From positions 1-38,456 of the forward strand of contig JANPCX010000083.1 of assembly GCA_031431125.1 (NCBI GenBank): DNA of 38,456 nucleotides, read 5' to 3'. Origin of the DNA: JANPCX01 sp031431125. Lineage in GTDB: Bacteria > Pseudomonadota > Gammaproteobacteria > Burkholderiales > Burkholderiaceae_C. Positions 1 to 7,093 of the stretch are shown here, piece by piece. The translations under genes and the position numbers were made by a program. Position 1 is the first letter of the stretch. Each line of letters starts with the position of its first letter. The notes beneath the pieces were generated by a model that did not search any database, was not told the DNA's origin, and saw only the letters and a list, made by a program, of their open reading frames with translations.

Positions 1-140
1 AAGAAAGGGGGGGGCCTGCGGCGCCCTGGCAGGGGCCTTGAGGGCATAAAAAAACAGACAACAGAACACGCCAAAAATGAACCGCGTAAAGCGGACAATC
101 TACTTGCTACAAAAGCGGACAGTTCTATTTGCTCTCAACA
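1..140. mobile_element. End of an IS21-like insertion sequence (partial)
   Basis: The last 53 bases of this stretch hold two imperfect direct repeats of about 23 bases, starting at 88 and 112. Both begin AAAGCGGACA and continue into CTACTTGCT or CTATTTGCT. Read on the minus strand, the element would begin TGTTGAGAGC at 140. Tandem repeats just inside a TGT-type terminus are typical of IS21-family ends. The rest of the element, including any istA and istB, would lie left of the window. Homology to the VOC gene stops exactly at 140/141, which fixes the boundary. The family name is inferred from the end structure only. The target duplication cannot be seen because the other end is absent. Confidence 0.65.
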
Positions 141-309
141 GTTCAACCGTGTGCCGCGCCCACAGCCCGAGCATGACGCCTGACTTCAGCGCGAACATGG
201 CAAAAGTGGGAGAAGCTTCGACGGGCGGTTGCCCTAGCATCCGCTCATAAAACGCGGCACTGGTCGTGGGGTTGCTGACATACAAAATGATGAAGTTGGG
301 ATGCGACAT
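141..309 (-). pseudogene. VOC (glyoxalase/dioxygenase fold) protein, truncated by the IS end
   Basis: The reading frame starts at ATG 309 with a good ribosome site (GGAG, 5 bases upstream). It encodes the first beta-alpha-beta half of a VOC-family protein: a strand FIILYVSN, a helix TTSAAFYERMLG, then PTFAMFALKSGVMLGLWA. Family members usually have 115-130 residues. Here only about 56 remain before the frame runs into the IS end, which adds a short foreign tail that stops at 100. The metal-binding second half is lost, so the product is almost certainly non-functional. It follows the WYL regulator by 70 bases on the same strand. Regulators of this type often sit beside VOC genes, so the two may have been a functional pair. 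Confidence 0.75.
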
Positions 310-379
310 GAGGGCTCCGTTGGCAGTGAATGAGCCCCCATCGTAAAAAGCACCACTGTCAGTTTCTGTCAGCAGTGAT

Positions 380-1069
380 TCATCCTGTTTTGATGCCCTG
401 CTGGTTTCGCCAGTTTTGCAGCAGCGTTTGTCTGCGCTGGGGCAAGCGATCTTCCAGGGGCATCAACCGCGTGATGCGGTCAGCCCGAAAGTGACGGAAG
501 TCTTGCCTGGTTTCACACCAGGCGACGACGATGCGTACCTTCTCAAAAAATCCCAGTGCGAAAGCCCAAATGACGCGGGTGCTGGTTTGTTCTTTCAGGT
601 CGCAGTAGTCGATTTGCAGCTTTCGCTCAGCGCGAATGGCGCGGCGAACCGTGGTGAGGTTTTGTTCGCCGGCTGACAATGGTTCGCCCGGCCCGACCAG
701 CAAGGTGGTCACATCGAGTTCGTGGCGCAGGTCTTTGGGCAAGACCGCCGCAATCTTGGCCAAGGCGTGGTGGGCTGCTGCGGCGAGCGGGCCATCGGCC
801 CGGTCGGCCACCCAGCGGGACCCGAGTGCCAAGGCTTCAATTTCGTCTTCGGTGAACATCAGGGGCGGCAGCGTGAAACCGGGCCGCAGCACATAACCCA
901 CCCCGGCCTCGCCCTCAATCTTGGCACCCTGGGCTTGTAGCGTGGCGATGTCACGGTACAGCGTGCGCAGGCTGATGCCCAGCTGCGTGGCCAGTGATGC
1001 GCCTTGGACGGGGTGGCGGTGCAGGCGCAAACACTGCATCAAGGCCAGCAAACGCTCGGTGCGGGACAT
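380..1069 (-). CDS. YafY-type transcriptional regulator (HTH + WYL domain)
   Basis: The protein has 229 residues. Residues 1-55 form a DeoR/HTH_11-type winged helix (RTERLLALMQCLR, then SLRTLYRDIATLQ as recognition helix). From about residue 140 there is a WYL domain, with RKLQIDYCD and a C-terminal RHFRADRI segment. WYL domains bind small ligands or nucleic acid and control the attached HTH. The length is normal for the family. The ATG at 1069 is the only sensible start, although no Shine-Dalgarno precedes it. It lies 36 bases after the membrane-protein gene and before the broken VOC gene, so it may be the last intact gene of the P450/radical SAM block and a candidate regulator of it. That link is inferred from position only. 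Confidence 0.85.
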   Translation of the reverse strand: MSRTERLLALMQCLRLHRHPVQGASLATQLGISLRTLYRDIATLQAQGAKIEGEAGVGYVLRPGFTLPPLMFTEDEIEALALGSRWVADRADGPLAAAAHHALAKIAAVLPKDLRHELDVTTLLVGPGEPLSAGEQNLTTVRRAIRAERKLQIDYCDLKEQTSTRVIWAFALGFFEKVRIVVAWCETRQDFRHFRADRITRLMPLEDRLPQRRQTLLQNWRNQQGIKTG

Positions 1070-1105
1070 GTTTCGATGGAGGCAGCTTGGACCGCAGACG
1101 CGGCT

Positions 1106-1798
1106 TCAAGGACAGGATGTGGTGTTGCGCTCATTCTCCAACGATGTAGCGCGATGGCTGCAGGTCAGGCCCCAGGCCACCCACCAAATGGGCGCCAACA
1201 CCGTGGCGCCGAGGCCAGCAGAAACCTTGACCAACACCGGTAAGTCCAGGAGCAAGCCGAGCCATGCGCTAAGGTAGCCCAAGGCGACTGCCATGCCCGA
1301 TGCCGCGACCGCGCGAGGCCAAGAGCGGTTTTGCCAAGCGCGCCAAGAGGCCCAAAGAAAAAACGCACCAACGGCCGCAAAGGTCAACCAGCCCAAAGGA
1401 TCGAGCACCAGGGAGAAGGAGCGAATGGCGGCTTGCACCGCCGCATCACCTTGCGAGTAGGCCAGCGCGCGCCGCGCTTCACCGCCCAGCAGACGGAAAT
1501 AGCTGACCGCGCTGACGGCGTAACCCAGCAAGGCCAAGTTGGCCAGCCATCGGCCCGTCCACGAATGGGCATCGGCCGACGTTCTGACGGCTTGCACCAG
1601 GCCCAAGGCGAAGACGCCGATGAAGGCGAACGCCGCCAAAAAGGCTTGCCGCCCCCAGTGCTGTTGCGCCAGCACTTGCCAGTAGACGTCGCTGCCGGCG
1701 GCGAGGTTGCGGGTGGGGTCTAGGAAGAAGAACACGCCGGTGGCCGCATGTGCAGCGGCGCAAAAAAACGCAATCATCATGAGGCTTTTGTTTGGCAT
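1106..1798 (-). CDS. Multi-pass membrane protein of unknown function
   Basis: I do not recognise the family with certainty; the general look is that of DUF4386-like membrane proteins. The 230-residue product has about six hydrophobic helices, near residues 6-26, 50-72, 86-106, 130-152, 163-183 and 187-209. The tail is short and polar. No catalytic motif, metal-binding cluster or signal peptide with a cleavage site is evident. It begins 9 bases after the P450 stop codon, so it is probably cotranscribed with P450 and LysE. It could be a membrane partner of that pathway or an immunity or transport component, but nothing in the sequence decides between these. Confidence 0.7.
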   Translation of the reverse strand: MPNKSLMMIAFFCAAAHAATGVFFFLDPTRNLAAGSDVYWQVLAQQHWGRQAFLAAFAFIGVFALGLVQAVRTSADAHSWTGRWLANLALLGYAVSAVSYFRLLGGEARRALAYSQGDAAVQAAIRSFSLVLDPLGWLTFAAVGAFFLWASWRAWQNRSWPRAVAASGMAVALGYLSAWLGLLLDLPVLVKVSAGLGATVLAPIWWVAWGLTCSHRATSLENERNTTSCP

Positions 1799-1807
1799 GA
1801 GGGCTCG

Positions 1808-3301
1808 CTAAGGCTGGAGTTTGGAGTCGGGTGGGCTCGATGGCTGTGCCTGCAATTGCAGTTGCAGTTGTTCAAAGCCGTACATCCCGGTATCACGGTT
1901 GACGATGAAGTTGGTGCCACCGGGGACGGTGCGGACCTCTTGGACATGCTGCACGAAGCTGCTCAAGGCCGAGCGGGCCTGGAGCCGCGCCAGTGCCGAC
2001 CCCAAGCAGGTGTGGATGCCGCGCCCAAAAGCGATGTGGGGCGATTGCTCGCTGTTTTCGAAGTCGAACTGCAGCGGGTTTTTGTAACGAAGCGGATCGG
2101 TATTGGCTGCACCGAGCAGCAAGATGAGTTGGGCGTTTTGCGGCAGCGCTTGACCACCGAGTTGAATCGGCCGCGTCACTCGCCGGGCTGTTCTTTGCAG
2201 GGGCCCGTAGCAGCGCAAGAGCTCCTCGACGTAAGGCTCCATCAGTGCGGGGTTGTCGCGCAGTGTCTGCAGCAGTCCGGGCTGCCAAGCCAAACGCCAG
2301 ACGCCACAGGCGAGCAAATTGGAGGTGGTGCCATAACCGGCCAGCACCACAATGAGGGCAGCCATCATCATTTCAATGAAACTGAGTTGGCCCGCACGAT
2401 GGGCCGTCAACAAGGATGAGACCACGGACGCGCCATCCGGTTGTTTGAGCCCACGTCGAAACAGTTGTGACAAGTGGTGGATCAACTCGACCACAAGGCG
2501 TTTGCGCCGGCCGGTGCCTGCGTCTTTTCTCGCCTGACGTGGCACATCCTCAGGCAGTTGCGCGCCTCCGAGGTAACGATTGAGTTCCAGCACGCCTTTG
2601 AGTCCCAGTTGACTCAGCAAACCCAACAAGGCGGGAAGGGCACGTGTCATCTCGATGGCGACTTGCACCTTGTGCCACGGGCTGGTTGCTTGTGCTTGTC
2701 TCTCGCCGGTGCCACCCACGGGAAACGCCTCGGTATTGAGCGCCACAGCCTGGTCGTGGAGTATGCGCAGGCTGGCCTCGTCCACAGGGTGACCGAACAG
2801 GCTGGCGATCACGTGCAGGGGAATCCGGGTTGCCCAGTCGGCCATGAGTTCACACGGTTGAGGGTGCTGTAGAAGTTCTAGCGTGCGCCGCTCGACCGTG
2901 TTCTCAATCAGCGGAGTCAACTCGGCCGTGCTCTTGGCGCTGAACAAACCCTGCAAGGCGTCACGAATGCGACGGTGCTCGGCGCCCTTCATCATTGGAA
3001 AGAAGGGAATCTCTCGGTCGTGAAACACCTGACTGCTGTAGGTGTCTGGGTCAGACATGACAGCGCAAATGTCCTCGTGCCGGTGAACCAAATAAAAGTT
3101 GGTTTCCTGTGGAAGTTTGTAGACACGGCGCTCGGGCAACTCCCGCAACCACTCGTAGTAGGGCCAGGGCTGAGCACGGATCAGCGGGTCCAAGGCGTCG
3201 AAGCCTTGTGCATGCGGCCGGGCTTCGTTATGAAGTCCAGTGGTCGCCGGACAGACCGACAACGGTGGCACGGCGCCAGCCGGCGAGGGGTCAGCGGGCA
3301 T
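1808..3301 (-). CDS. Cytochrome P450
   Basis: This is a haem-thiolate monooxygenase of 497 residues. The haem-binding loop FGRGIHTCLG is intact, with the axial cysteine near residue 432. The I-helix oxygen-activation motif appears as AGYGTT, and the K-helix ExxR as EELLR. There is no membrane anchor, so it should be a soluble class I enzyme that needs a ferredoxin and reductase. Neither is encoded nearby. The protein is about 80-100 residues longer than typical bacterial CYPs. Much of the extra length lies between the F/G region and the I-helix (roughly residues 200-290), a charged stretch that could shape the substrate pocket. It also has a Gln-rich tail. Its start overlaps the end of the LysE gene by 11 bases, which suggests translational coupling. 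The substrate is unknown. Confidence 0.93.
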   Translation of the reverse strand: MPADPSPAGAVPPLSVCPATTGLHNEARPHAQGFDALDPLIRAQPWPYYEWLRELPERRVYKLPQETNFYLVHRHEDICAVMSDPDTYSSQVFHDREIPFFPMMKGAEHRRIRDALQGLFSAKSTAELTPLIENTVERRTLELLQHPQPCELMADWATRIPLHVIASLFGHPVDEASLRILHDQAVALNTEAFPVGGTGERQAQATSPWHKVQVAIEMTRALPALLGLLSQLGLKGVLELNRYLGGAQLPEDVPRQARKDAGTGRRKRLVVELIHHLSQLFRRGLKQPDGASVVSSLLTAHRAGQLSFIEMMMAALIVVLAGYGTTSNLLACGVWRLAWQPGLLQTLRDNPALMEPYVEELLRCYGPLQRTARRVTRPIQLGGQALPQNAQLILLLGAANTDPLRYKNPLQFDFENSEQSPHIAFGRGIHTCLGSALARLQARSALSSFVQHVQEVRTVPGGTNFIVNRDTGMYGFEQLQLQLQAQPSSPPDSKLQP

Positions 3302-3941
3302 GGTTGAAGCTGGCGGGAAGCAGCCACATGCCCAAGGTCATCAACAACATCAAACCAGCACAGAGCCGGTTCATGCGTTGGAGGCCACCGCGGTCAGACA
3401 ACCAATGCAGCAGTCGTGGCCCGGACGCGGCGTACACGGCCAGGCCGAAGGTTTCGCAGACCAACCAAATCACCGCCAAAACCGCAAACTGCACCACACC
3501 AGCCCCCGAGGCGGCGATAAAGCCGGGGAAGATCAGGAAGAAAAACCCCAGCGCTTTCGGGTTGCTCGCACTCACCAAAAAGCCACGAAGAAACATGCCT
3601 CCTTGGGTGGACGACGGAGTCGCTACAGCGGCGTTAGCCTGGACACCAGGGGCCAGGTCTTTGGATTGCCACATGCCCCACGCAATCCAAATCAATACCG
3701 CCGTGCACACCACTCGGTAGACACTGAAAACGTCTTGCAGGCTTGCCGCCAAGGAACCGACTCCGGTGTAGGACAGCACCATCATCGCCAACACCGCCAC
3801 ATTGATGCCGACGATGGTGGGCCAGGTACCCCAAGCCCCGTGCGCGGCGCCGTGCGACAGCGCCAGAGTGGCGCTGGGACCTGGCAGCAAGGTCGACACC
3901 AGGGCCAGCGGAAAATAAATCATCAGAAGGCCGATATCCAT
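3291..3941 (-). CDS. LysE/RhtB-family exporter
   Basis: The 216-residue integral membrane protein has the LysE/RhtB layout. Its first helix ends in the family motif LLPGPS. A second helix pair precedes a polar loop, then comes the conserved SNPKA segment near residue 120 and three C-terminal helices. Members export amino acids or amino-acid-like small molecules using the proton gradient. It lies 13 bases after the papain-fold gene and overlaps the P450 start. Inside a block with a radical SAM enzyme and a P450, it most plausibly exports the product of that pathway or an amino-acid-derived intermediate. The substrate cannot be read from the sequence. Confidence 0.88.
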   Translation of the reverse strand: MDIGLLMIYFPLALVSTLLPGPSATLALSHGAAHGAWGTWPTIVGINVAVLAMMVLSYTGVGSLAASLQDVFSVYRVVCTAVLIWIAWGMWQSKDLAPGVQANAAVATPSSTQGGMFLRGFLVSASNPKALGFFFLIFPGFIAASGAGVVQFAVLAVIWLVCETFGLAVYAASGPRLLHWLSDRGGLQRMNRLCAGLMLLMTLGMWLLPASFNHAR

Positions 3942-3954
3942 GGAGTTTTCAAGT

Positions 3955-4773
3955 TCAAAGTTGCAATACCTGGGGGCCGACTCGTTTCTGCCAGTTTCTC
4001 AACCAGTGGGTATGCCACAAGGGCCAATCTGCCTGTGCGATCGGAAGCTCTGGTGGCAACAAGGGATGGAGCTTGGCGGTGGTTTGTCTCGCGGGTTGTT
4101 CGCCTTCTACTGGCTGAACAAGCCGACACTCCACCTTGCCGCCGCCCAAGAAACGAAGCGACCAGTTGAAGATTGTGCGTCGGATGGACGGTGCGATTTT
4201 GGCGAGCGTTCGGAACACAGGACGCAGTGGTCGGGGACCGAGCTCGGAACACAGACCCATCAGGGGACCATGGGCCGGCAATTGAACACCGACCTTTGCG
4301 GCCGCTTGGGCGACGAATTCAACGCAATTGAAGTGGGTCAGCGAAAACGGCAAACCATCGGTCCAGCGTTGTTGCTGCAACGCCTCCAGCCATGTCACGA
4401 GTTCGAGAAACTTCACGTCTGACAGTTTGATGGTGGTGATCAGTTGTTCTGTGGCCACCCGGTCATACTTGTCCGGGTGCAGCAACATGCCGGGCATGCA
4501 CAGGCCGGGTTGACGTTCCGGTGCAATGCCCAGCGCTTCGTCGGGATAAAAACCAACGCTGATGATGCCGCCATCTCGGTCAATCAGCCGCAGCCAGGCA
4601 TGCCCGAAGCCGTGGATCAGACCAAACTCCAGTGGTCTTTGTCCAGTGGCTCGGGGCTTTTGGCCGCTGACCAATTGCAGCACCGGGTAGCCCAACCGCA
4701 ACTCAACCGGTAGCACGCCATGTGCTGTCAACTTGCACCAGCGTGACCGCTTGTCGATCCGATCCGCGCGCAT
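3955..4773 (-). CDS. Putative permuted papain-fold (LRAT/YiiX-like NlpC/P60) hydrolase or transferase
   Basis: The 272-residue cytosolic protein has no signal peptide or membrane helix. Two motifs stand out. One is GFGHAWLRL with His58, in a strand followed by a glycine turn. The other is HFNCVEFVAQ with Cys150 at the start of a helix. A histidine strand before an NCxxF helix is the circularly permuted order of LRAT, YiiX and H-rev107 proteins, whose cysteine attacks amide or ester bonds. Family members act as amidases, peptidases or acyltransferases. Residues 190-272 carry no recognised domain. The gene starts 21 bases after the radical SAM gene and ends 13 bases before LysE. The fold assignment rests on two short motifs and needs a profile search. 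A hypothetical protein is the fallback call. Confidence 0.5.
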   Translation of the reverse strand: MRADRIDKRSRWCKLTAHGVLPVELRLGYPVLQLVSGQKPRATGQRPLEFGLIHGFGHAWLRLIDRDGGIISVGFYPDEALGIAPERQPGLCMPGMLLHPDKYDRVATEQLITTIKLSDVKFLELVTWLEALQQQRWTDGLPFSLTHFNCVEFVAQAAAKVGVQLPAHGPLMGLCSELGPRPLRPVFRTLAKIAPSIRRTIFNWSLRFLGGGKVECRLVQPVEGEQPARQTTAKLHPLLPPELPIAQADWPLWHTHWLRNWQKRVGPQVLQL

Positions 4774-4794
4774 CGGTATTTGCAGGCCCTGTCC

Positions 4795-6195
4795 TCAAAC
4801 GAGAGCGATGTCTTGCACGCTGGGGGCATTGACGCGCTGCGTTTTGTGGTCCAGAAGGTTTTGATCCGGCACCATGGTCAAACCCCGCGAGGTGAACTTG
4901 CTGACAAACTCGTCGTGCGACAGCAGGTAGTGCATGAACTGTTCGCCCGAGAGGATGTTTTCTTGGGTCACCTCTTCATCCGCGAGCGACTTCTTGGCGA
5001 AGAAGCGCACCAGCTTGGCTCCACGAGTCAACTCAGGGTCGAGTCCCAAGTAGGCCCCTGGTGCAATTTGCACCAGGGTGGAGGTGAAGCACGATGCCGT
5101 AACGACACAATTGGTTTGCACGTCAGGATGGACACGGCCATTGGCAAACACCCAAGCCCGACGATCTGGGAAGGCCAACAGGTAAATTGCCGCGATCAGC
5201 TCAAAGTTGCGCTCCGAATCAAAGGGGCGGCTCAGCTGGCTTCGGTTGTCAGTAGCGTCTGTGGTGATGGCGTTCCACGCTGGCATGCCAATGATCAGTG
5301 GCAACACACAGTCGCCGTAGTGATCGATCAGGCCTTTGCCATGTAGCACGGCAGCCAGGATGTCGGCCTCGGCGTCGTCGGCCAGGCCAATCATGGTGCC
5401 AATACCGGCTTGCAAGCCGGCCCGAATGGCGAACTCTTGCGATTTCAAGCGCGCCATGAAACCATCTCCGCCCGACACCATCTTGAACTCCAGGTCAATG
5501 CCCGAGGCTTTAGGGCCAGAAGGAATGTGGAAGTTGAACAGTTCACGCTGGTAGGTCTCTTGCCAGGTGAGAACGCAGTCAAGGCCTTGCTGTTTGAAGG
5601 CAGCGTACTGCGCCTCATGCATCGGCACCAAACACATGGACACGCGTGAGTCCGGATTGATTGCGCGGGTTTCTTGTTTGAGTGCACCAATCAGCTGCGA
5701 CAAGCCATTGCGCAGAAATGGCAAGTGGTCACCACCGGCGATCTCGAAGTGTGAGAAACCCATGCCAGCCAGAATTTTGGCTTGTTCGCGAATGGCCTCT
5801 TCGGTGATGGCCAGGCGAACCATGTCTTTGTTGTCCGCTCGCCAGCCACAAAACTTGCAGGTGCTGGCGCAGTAGGAGGTGACCTCTATGGGCACCATGG
5901 CGGCGAGTTTGTTGCCGAAACAACGTTGGCGCACATTGCGTGCGGCGTCGAGAATGGTCTGCCGAGCGGTAGCGTTCGGTTGGTCGCGCACAAAGGCCAG
6001 CAATGTGGCGGTGTCTGTCTCTGACAAGCCTTGGGCAGCCGTTCTGCGGCCCAGTACCGATTGAAGGTGTTGGCTTGAATCTTTGGCGTCGGTGACGTGC
6101 TGCCTCACTTGGTTGTATACCTTCACCGATCGGTCAAAGAGCGTGTCGTAAAAAGCCGTTGGCAAGAGGTCGGGTAGAGATTCAATTGAATTCAC
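4795..6195 (-). CDS. Radical SAM enzyme of the ThiH/HydG/NosL type
   Basis: The radical SAM cluster motif is C-x3-C-x2-C (Cys109, 113 and 116 of 466 residues), followed by GWRADNKD as in ThiH and HydG. A second signature, QETYQRELF then HIPSGPK, is specific to this branch, where the enzyme cleaves the side chain of tyrosine or tryptophan. The C-terminal third resembles the BATS barrel end. It lacks the CX2CX22C of HydG and has only two cysteines six positions apart (TNCVVTASCF). No thiamine or hydrogenase maturation gene is nearby, so it is neither ThiH nor HydG by context. I chose GTG 6195 because AGGAG lies 6 bases upstream. An ATG at 6312 would add 39 low-complexity residues. It heads the minus-strand block. 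An aromatic amino acid substrate is an inference from the family. Confidence 0.85.
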   Translation of the reverse strand: MNSIESLPDLLPTAFYDTLFDRSVKVYNQVRQHVTDAKDSSQHLQSVLGRRTAAQGLSETDTATLLAFVRDQPNATARQTILDAARNVRQRCFGNKLAAMVPIEVTSYCASTCKFCGWRADNKDMVRLAITEEAIREQAKILAGMGFSHFEIAGGDHLPFLRNGLSQLIGALKQETRAINPDSRVSMCLVPMHEAQYAAFKQQGLDCVLTWQETYQRELFNFHIPSGPKASGIDLEFKMVSGGDGFMARLKSQEFAIRAGLQAGIGTMIGLADDAEADILAAVLHGKGLIDHYGDCVLPLIIGMPAWNAITTDATDNRSQLSRPFDSERNFELIAAIYLLAFPDRRAWVFANGRVHPDVQTNCVVTASCFTSTLVQIAPGAYLGLDPELTRGAKLVRFFAKKSLADEEVTQENILSGEQFMHYLLSHDEFVSKFTSRGLTMVPDQNLLDHKTQRVNAPSVQDIALV

Positions 6196-6201
6196 GTGGG
6201 A

Positions 6202-6206
6202 CTCCT
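6202..6206 (-). promoter_or_regulatory. Ribosome binding site fixing a GTG start
   Basis: On the minus strand AGGAG stands six bases before GTG 6195. No comparable site precedes the in-frame ATG at 6312. This supports the 466-residue form of the radical SAM protein. Confidence 0.75.
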
Positions 6207-6582
6207 GTGTGCTGTTGTGACGACGGACCCCCAGATCGGTGTCGGTCGGTGAACGATTGTTGGACCGGGCTCTCGCAGTTGCACCTAGGGTATGTGCGCT
6301 CATTCCATGCAAATAAATGATCGAGCGATGCGCTCTGCCTTGAGCAACCGCTCAAACTCTAAGCATGATTCGAGCCTGTTGTGTGTCCAAACGCAGTCGA
6401 CCGATCACCACAAGGGTTGAGTTGTTTGGTTTGGATGCGGCAATGAATCGTTCGGTCGTTGGGGCGGACTCGGGCGAACACTTTGGCAGTGACTGAAGGC
6501 TCTCAGTGTTTCGTGGAGTACAGCGTGGCCCACTCAGACCCATCCGCGGGGTGAATCCGAAAATGTGGGAGGCTTCCGACGC
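6207..6582. promoter_or_regulatory. Intergenic control region upstream of the radical SAM/P450 block
   Basis: About 375 bases separate the radical SAM ribosome site from the DUF192 stop, and no credible gene lies in them. On the minus strand, TTGGAC (6390-6385) and CATGCT (6367-6362) are 17 bases apart and form a weak sigma-70-like promoter. Just downstream are two perfect inverted repeats: TTGAGC-AACC-GCTCAA (6340-6355) and GAGCG-ATG-CGCTC (6323-6335). Their placement just past a start site suits operators for a repressor. The promoter call is tentative, but the palindromes are read directly. Confidence 0.4.
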
Positions 6583-7059
6583 TCACTTCGCCTTGAACAG
6601 CCGACCTGCTATTTTCGAGCCCGGCTTCAGCCCCTTTTTTGCAAACCAACCCTGATGCATCTCCAGCACAAAACGCACCGGCTCTTTGGAGCAGTGGCTC
6701 TCAAGCGTCTGGGGTTTCATGTCTTCAATGTTGACGATGCTGCCGTCGTCGCGCACAAAGGCCGCTGAAAGGGGCAGCAGGGTGTTTTTCATCCAAAAGC
6801 ACTGGGTGGAGGCTTGCTCAAAAACGAAGAGCATGCCTTCGTTGCCGCCCATCTCTTTGCGGAACATCAGCCCAATACCGCGTTCTTCCGGGGTTTGGGC
6901 CAGCATGGCGTGAATGACATGCATGCCGGCGCTGAGGTCAATCACCTGAAGTTGTTGGGGCCGGTCTTGGGCCTGGGCTGGCTGGGGCAGGCTACCTAAC
7001 AAAACACCAGTTGCGACAAACAAACTGGTGAGAAATCGCGTGGGCTTGATATAGATCAT
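6583..7059 (-). CDS. DUF192 family secreted protein
   Basis: This 158-residue protein has an N-terminal signal sequence (IKPTRFLTSLFVATGVLLG, with probable cleavage after PAQAQ) and a complete DUF192 domain. The domain shows the family segments TPEERGIGLMFR, GMLFVFE, FWMKNTLLPLSAAFV and DGSIVNI. The biochemical function of DUF192 is unknown; members are small periplasmic or exported beta proteins. The start ATG at 7059 places the signal peptide correctly, although no Shine-Dalgarno is visible. A longer upstream frame has no secretion signal and covers the ccoI promoter. It is transcribed away from ccoI, and its start codon overlaps a putative FNR site, so the two genes may share control. Confidence 0.88.
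   Translation of the reverse strand: MIYIKPTRFLTSLFVATGVLLGSLPQPAQAQDRPQQLQVIDLSAGMHVIHAMLAQTPEERGIGLMFRKEMGGNEGMLFVFEQASTQCFWMKNTLLPLSAAFVRDDGSIVNIEDMKPQTLESHCSKEPVRFVLEMHQGWFAKKGLKPGSKIAGRLFKAK
7046..7059 (+). promoter_or_regulatory. FNR-type site upstream of ccoI (one mismatch)
   Basis: The sequence TTGAT-ATAG-ATCAT differs from the FNR consensus TTGAT-N4-ATCAA by one base. Its centre is 7052.5. A TAGATT hexamer at 7082-7087 would be the -10 box of a class II promoter starting near 7094. That coincides with the proposed GTG start of ccoI. The site also covers the DUF192 start codon. Confidence 0.6.
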
Positions 7060-7093
7060 GTGGAGGACCGTGGGTGGTGCGTAGATTATCGGT

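Noticed and set aside
3240..4169. 309-residue frame on the plus strand across LysE and the papain-fold gene
   Set aside because: The composition is low-complexity Gln/His/Arg-rich, and it spans the ends of two coherent minus-strand genes.
6196..6312. 39-residue N-terminal extension of the radical SAM protein from ATG 6312
   Set aside because: The extension has low-complexity composition, and a proper ribosome site precedes GTG 6195.
6352..6543. 63-residue frame on the minus strand between DUF192 and the radical SAM gene
   Set aside because: No ribosome site, no similarity to any family I know, and it overlaps the proposed promoter and palindromes.
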